The translations under genes and the position numbers were made by a program. A DNA stretch of 64,000 bases from Adineta steineri (taxonomy: Eukaryota > Rotifera > Eurotatoria > Adinetida > Adinetidae), in contig CAJNOI010000032.1 of NCBI GenBank assembly GCA_905250115.1, positions 1 through 64,000 of the forward strand. Reading direction: 5' to 3'. A model generated the notes under the pieces. The model saw nothing but the letters and a program-made list of their open reading frames with translations. It was not told the DNA's origin and searched no databases. This document shows, piece by piece, positions 61,121 through 64,000 of this stretch. Position 1 is the first letter of the stretch, and each line of letters starts with the position of its first letter.

Positions 61121-62814
61121 TTATGATGAATCTTTGACACGTCGGCAAATTTCTGCAGTATATTCCGAACATTTCGATTTACCACCTAAATCACCAGTTA
61201 GTACCTAAATTTAAACAAAAATATAATAAGCTTATTTCAATAATTAAGAAATCCCATAGGAAACCTTCATGCATTTTAGAATGATTTCTTTATCTTTTCC
61301 AGATCGATACTATTCAAATTACATAAGACCGACTTTTATCTTCGTTATTACTCAGAAATATTTTTATCCAATAGAAATAATTCAATAAGATTGACGTACC
61401 TTTCCATCTTTGATTGTAGCAAAACATGCTTTTTCAATTCGATCTGCTTTATCAGTCAAATTTAAATGACGTAACATCATAACAGCACTTAAAAGTAATG
61501 CTGTTGGATTAGCTTTATCATGTCCTGCAATATCAGGAGCTGTACCATGAACAGCTTCGAAAATAGCTGCTCCATTTTCACCAATATTACCACTTGGTGT
61601 TAAACCTAAACCACCAATAAGACCAGCACAAAGATCACTTAGAATGTCACCATATAAATTAGGCATGACAAGACAATCAAATTGAGTTGGATCTTGTACC
61701 ATCTATTGAAGAAATATTTATATAGTAAAGATTTTCGAATAGAAAAAAAAAACAAACCTTCAAACAAACTGTATCAAGATACATTTCTTCGAATTTAATT
61801 TCCGGATATTTTTCAGCTACATTACGTGCACTTTGAAGAAATAGACCATCAGAAAGACGCCTTAATTTATTGAAAAAACAACTTATTTAAATAATAGAAA
61901 AAATAAATATCCGTCTTACATGATATTTGCTTTATGAACAACTGTTACTTTTTCTCGTTTATGTAGTTTTGCATAAAGAAATGCATATTCACATACACGC
62001 ATTGATGCATGTTCAGTTATAAGTTTAATACTTTGTACAACACCTGGTACAATTGTATGTTCAATACCTGAATATTCACCTTCTGTATTTTCACGTATTG
62101 TAACGAGATCAACATTTGTATATGGTGTTTGAAATCCTAAATAAGAACAAAAATAATTTAATATTAAAAATAATGAAAGATACAAACCTTCAAGAGTTTT
62201 ACATGGTCGAACATTTGCAAATAAATTAAATTGTTTACGTAATGCAAGATTAAGTGATTGATGGCCTTTACCAACAGCTGAACAATAAACAAGAGAGAAT
62301 ATATAGTTTTTTCTGCTTAAAAATATTATTTTCTTACGTGTTGCTAATGGTCCTTTAAGACCAATTCGATGTTTTGTAACGGATTCAATAGCTCGTAGTG
62401 GAATTCGAAATTTTCCATCAGGCTAAATCAAAATTATTTTCCTAAAAACGTATTTAAAAGAATATTTCTTACGCTTTTAACAGGTGTTACATCAACCGAT
62501 TCCCAATCTAATGGTACATTTGCAGCTTCAAATATTTTTTGAACACTATTTGAAATTTCCGGACCAATACCATCACCTTATTAGAAAAAATATTTTTCTT
62601 TTAATCATAATTTCGAATAAAAACTTTATTTACCTGGTATTAACGTAACTGTTCTTGGAGCATCAGATGAAGGAGTTGTAGTATTAGTATTGCTATTATG
62701 ACTACTGTTCGTTTCAGTAAAAAGAGGTGAACTAGTGCTAAAAGTTCGTCCATGATAAATAGATGTTGTCGGACGACATGTTATAGCAAGACGACGTAAT
62801 ACTACAGATGACAT
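61121..62814 (-). CDS. IDH3A: NAD-dependent isocitrate dehydrogenase, alpha subunit (mitochondrial)
   Basis: Eight exons; I estimate 390 residues (human 366). The first 50 or so residues are Arg/Ser/Thr-rich ([20 protein letters not shown]), a mitochondrial targeting sequence with an extended Ser/Thr linker. The catalytic core is intact: [74 protein letters not shown] and the substrate/metal motif [17 protein letters not shown]-binding [13 protein letters not shown] and [20 protein letters not shown] also match. The last exon reads [19 protein letters not shown]. The subunit carries the catalytic site of the IDH3 heteromer in the citric acid cycle. The intron before the last exon (about 61208-61399) is about 190 bp, longer than its neighbours. 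Confidence 0.95.
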
Positions 62815-63291
62815 ACTACTTCAAATGTTTACTCAAACAGTTAATTCTAAAATAGAAATATACAAATATATTAGATAAATATGAATTATAGTAAAAAACA
62901 ACAACATCTAGAACTGTATTACTTCTGGACTCCAAATTATTGGAAATAACTCAACGAACAAATCATGAATGGAAACAATAGATGTCTATAGTGAATGTCA
63001 AGGCCAATACAAAGTATTGCAAGAGAAGTATCTTAGGTAGATATGAAGTGATGTAATCATTTCATAATAGAAAATTTAGCACTGTGTATTCCTTAATGAA
63101 AGTCTTGATTAATTATCTCATAATTACAAACTATTAATTTCTATTTTAGAGAATTTTATTTGAAAAATTATTATATGTATGTTATCAGATAATCAAAAAA
63201 ATGAATTATATTTTTCAAACGCAATGATTGGCGAACAATATTAACTGTTTGTTGTGCATCTTCAATTGCTTCTTCATATCAGTCAAGTTCA
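62815..63291 (-). other. Intergenic, with a decayed extension of the TPR gene
   Basis: Just past the TPR gene stop, another frame on the same strand (about 63205-63291) encodes TPR-like YEEAIEDAQQTVNIVRQSL, reached only by a frameshift and across a TGA. The remainder shows nothing coding. Confidence 0.55.
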
Positions 63292-64000
63292 TTATGACAT
63301 ACTTGTCATATTATCATGAACTATAGTTAATGTTCGATGATTTGGTGGTAAAGATTTTTCTAAAATTTCGAATGATTTCTTGTAAGACGAGTGTGCATTT
63401 AATCTATCACCCATAACTTTATATGCATCACCAATATTATTATAAAGTATACCTATTGATGGATGACGAGGTGAAAGTTTTTTAAGAAAAATATTTAATG
63501 CATTTTGAAAATTTTTCAATGCATCTGTATGTTGACGTTGATCCATAAGAACTTGTGCAATATTATTGTAATCAGTTGCAATTTCAAGTTGATCAGGTTC
63601 AGGTGCATGCAGATCAATCTCAAGTGCGTGTTGATAATATTTTAATGCACCATTAAGATCATGTTGTTCAAGAAGAACAGACCCAATATTAGAATAGGTT
63701 GCTGAAAATCCTGGATCATTCTTTGGTAAATAAGTTAATTTTAATTCCAAGGATTTTTTATAATAAATAAGTGCATCAGATAAATTATCCCTTTGTTTAT
63801 TAACATATCCAAGTTGATGATAGAGTTGTGCAATATCTTTTGAATTATTTTTATCTGTTGTTTCTAATAATGTTTTATATATTTCTTCAGCTTTATCAAA
63901 TCTATCAATTTTTGTCATTAAATGTCCTAAAGCATGCCAATCAGTTCCACCTGCAATTTCCGTTTTCATCTGTTCAGTAACTTTAGCTAATTGTTCATCA
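63292..64000 (-). CDS. Tetratricopeptide-repeat protein (5' part outside window)
   Basis: The frame is open from the window edge to a stop at 63292, so the start lies beyond 64000; the Met at 63969 is internal. At least 236 residues form five or more kinesin-light-chain-type TPRs: LYHQLGYVNKQRDNLSDALI, TYSNIGSVLLEQHDLNGALK, DYNNIAQVLMDQRQHTDALK and LYNNIGDAYKVMGDRLNAHS. This style of TPR array belongs to a hugely expanded bdelloid family in which the N-terminal part is often an ADP-ribosyltransferase or NTPase domain; which applies here cannot be seen. The C-terminus seems truncated, because similar sequence continues after the stop in another frame. TPR arrays mediate protein binding. Confidence 0.8.
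   Translation of the reverse strand, partial: DEQLAKVTEQMKTEIAGGTDWHALGHLMTKIDRFDKAEEIYKTLLETTDKNNSKDIAQLYHQLGYVNKQRDNLSDALIYYKKSLELKLTYLPKNDPGFSATYSNIGSVLLEQHDLNGALKYYQHALEIDLHAPEPDQLEIATDYNNIAQVLMDQRQHTDALKNFQNALNIFLKKLSPRHPSIGILYNNIGDAYKVMGDRLNAHSSYKKSFEILEKSLPPNHRTLTIVHDNMTSMS

Overview
The window looks like nuclear DNA of a bdelloid rotifer (Rotaria/Adineta-like), though no species can be fixed from sequence alone. It is AT-rich. Genes are split by very short GT-AG introns, mostly 45-60 bp. The gene set is clearly animal: WDR90, RNLS, UNC45, POLR3F, IGBP1, WDR91, TFIP11, a zyxin/LPP-type protein, NRF-6-type acyltransferase, Fringe, MRPS31, IDH3A. Several features are typical of bdelloids: FG-GAP repeat membrane proteins with Thr-rich stalks, TPR proteins of an expanded family, F-box relics, a fungal-like GH17 glucanase candidate, and interstitial TGTGGG-like repeats.

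Layout. 0-7 kb: a partial repeat protein and an EF-hand protein that share an N-terminal module, then three tandem small secreted proteins and a hAT-like non-autonomous transposon. 7-18 kb: RWDD4, then convergent WDR90, a PP1-type phosphatase with altered active-site residues, and renalase. 18-28 kb is accessory: F-box relic, orphan 7TM receptor, CAP-domain pseudogene, and a long-intron gene joining a membrane anchor, a PAN domain and FG-GAP repeats. 28.8-35.3 kb: a tight minus-strand trio IGBP1-UNC45-POLR3F (gaps of 89 and 153 bp). 35.4-41 kb: a Cys-rich secreted protein, WDR91 and the GH17-like enzyme. 41.5-51.4 kb: a Thr/Pro-rich membrane protein, TFIP11 and a three-LIM zyxin-like gene. 52-64 kb: a second hAT-like MITE, NRF-6-like acyltransferase, Fringe, MRPS31, IDH3A and the 3' part of a TPR gene. 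There are two assembly gaps (28681-28780 and 41803-41812); the first has duplicated flanks.

The named genes are mostly unrelated housekeeping functions and form no pathway. The notable architectural signal is that many start codons lie a few bases downstream of a canonical 3' splice acceptor, including all three genes of the minus-strand trio. This fits spliced-leader trans-splicing, which has been reported in bdelloids. The other main leads are the small secreted-protein cluster, the divergent PP1, and the GH17-like protein that lacks the expected nucleophile.

No CRISPR, rRNA or convincing tRNA was seen. Exon models marked as summed were checked by hand for phase; larger genes are given by outer coordinates with estimated lengths.
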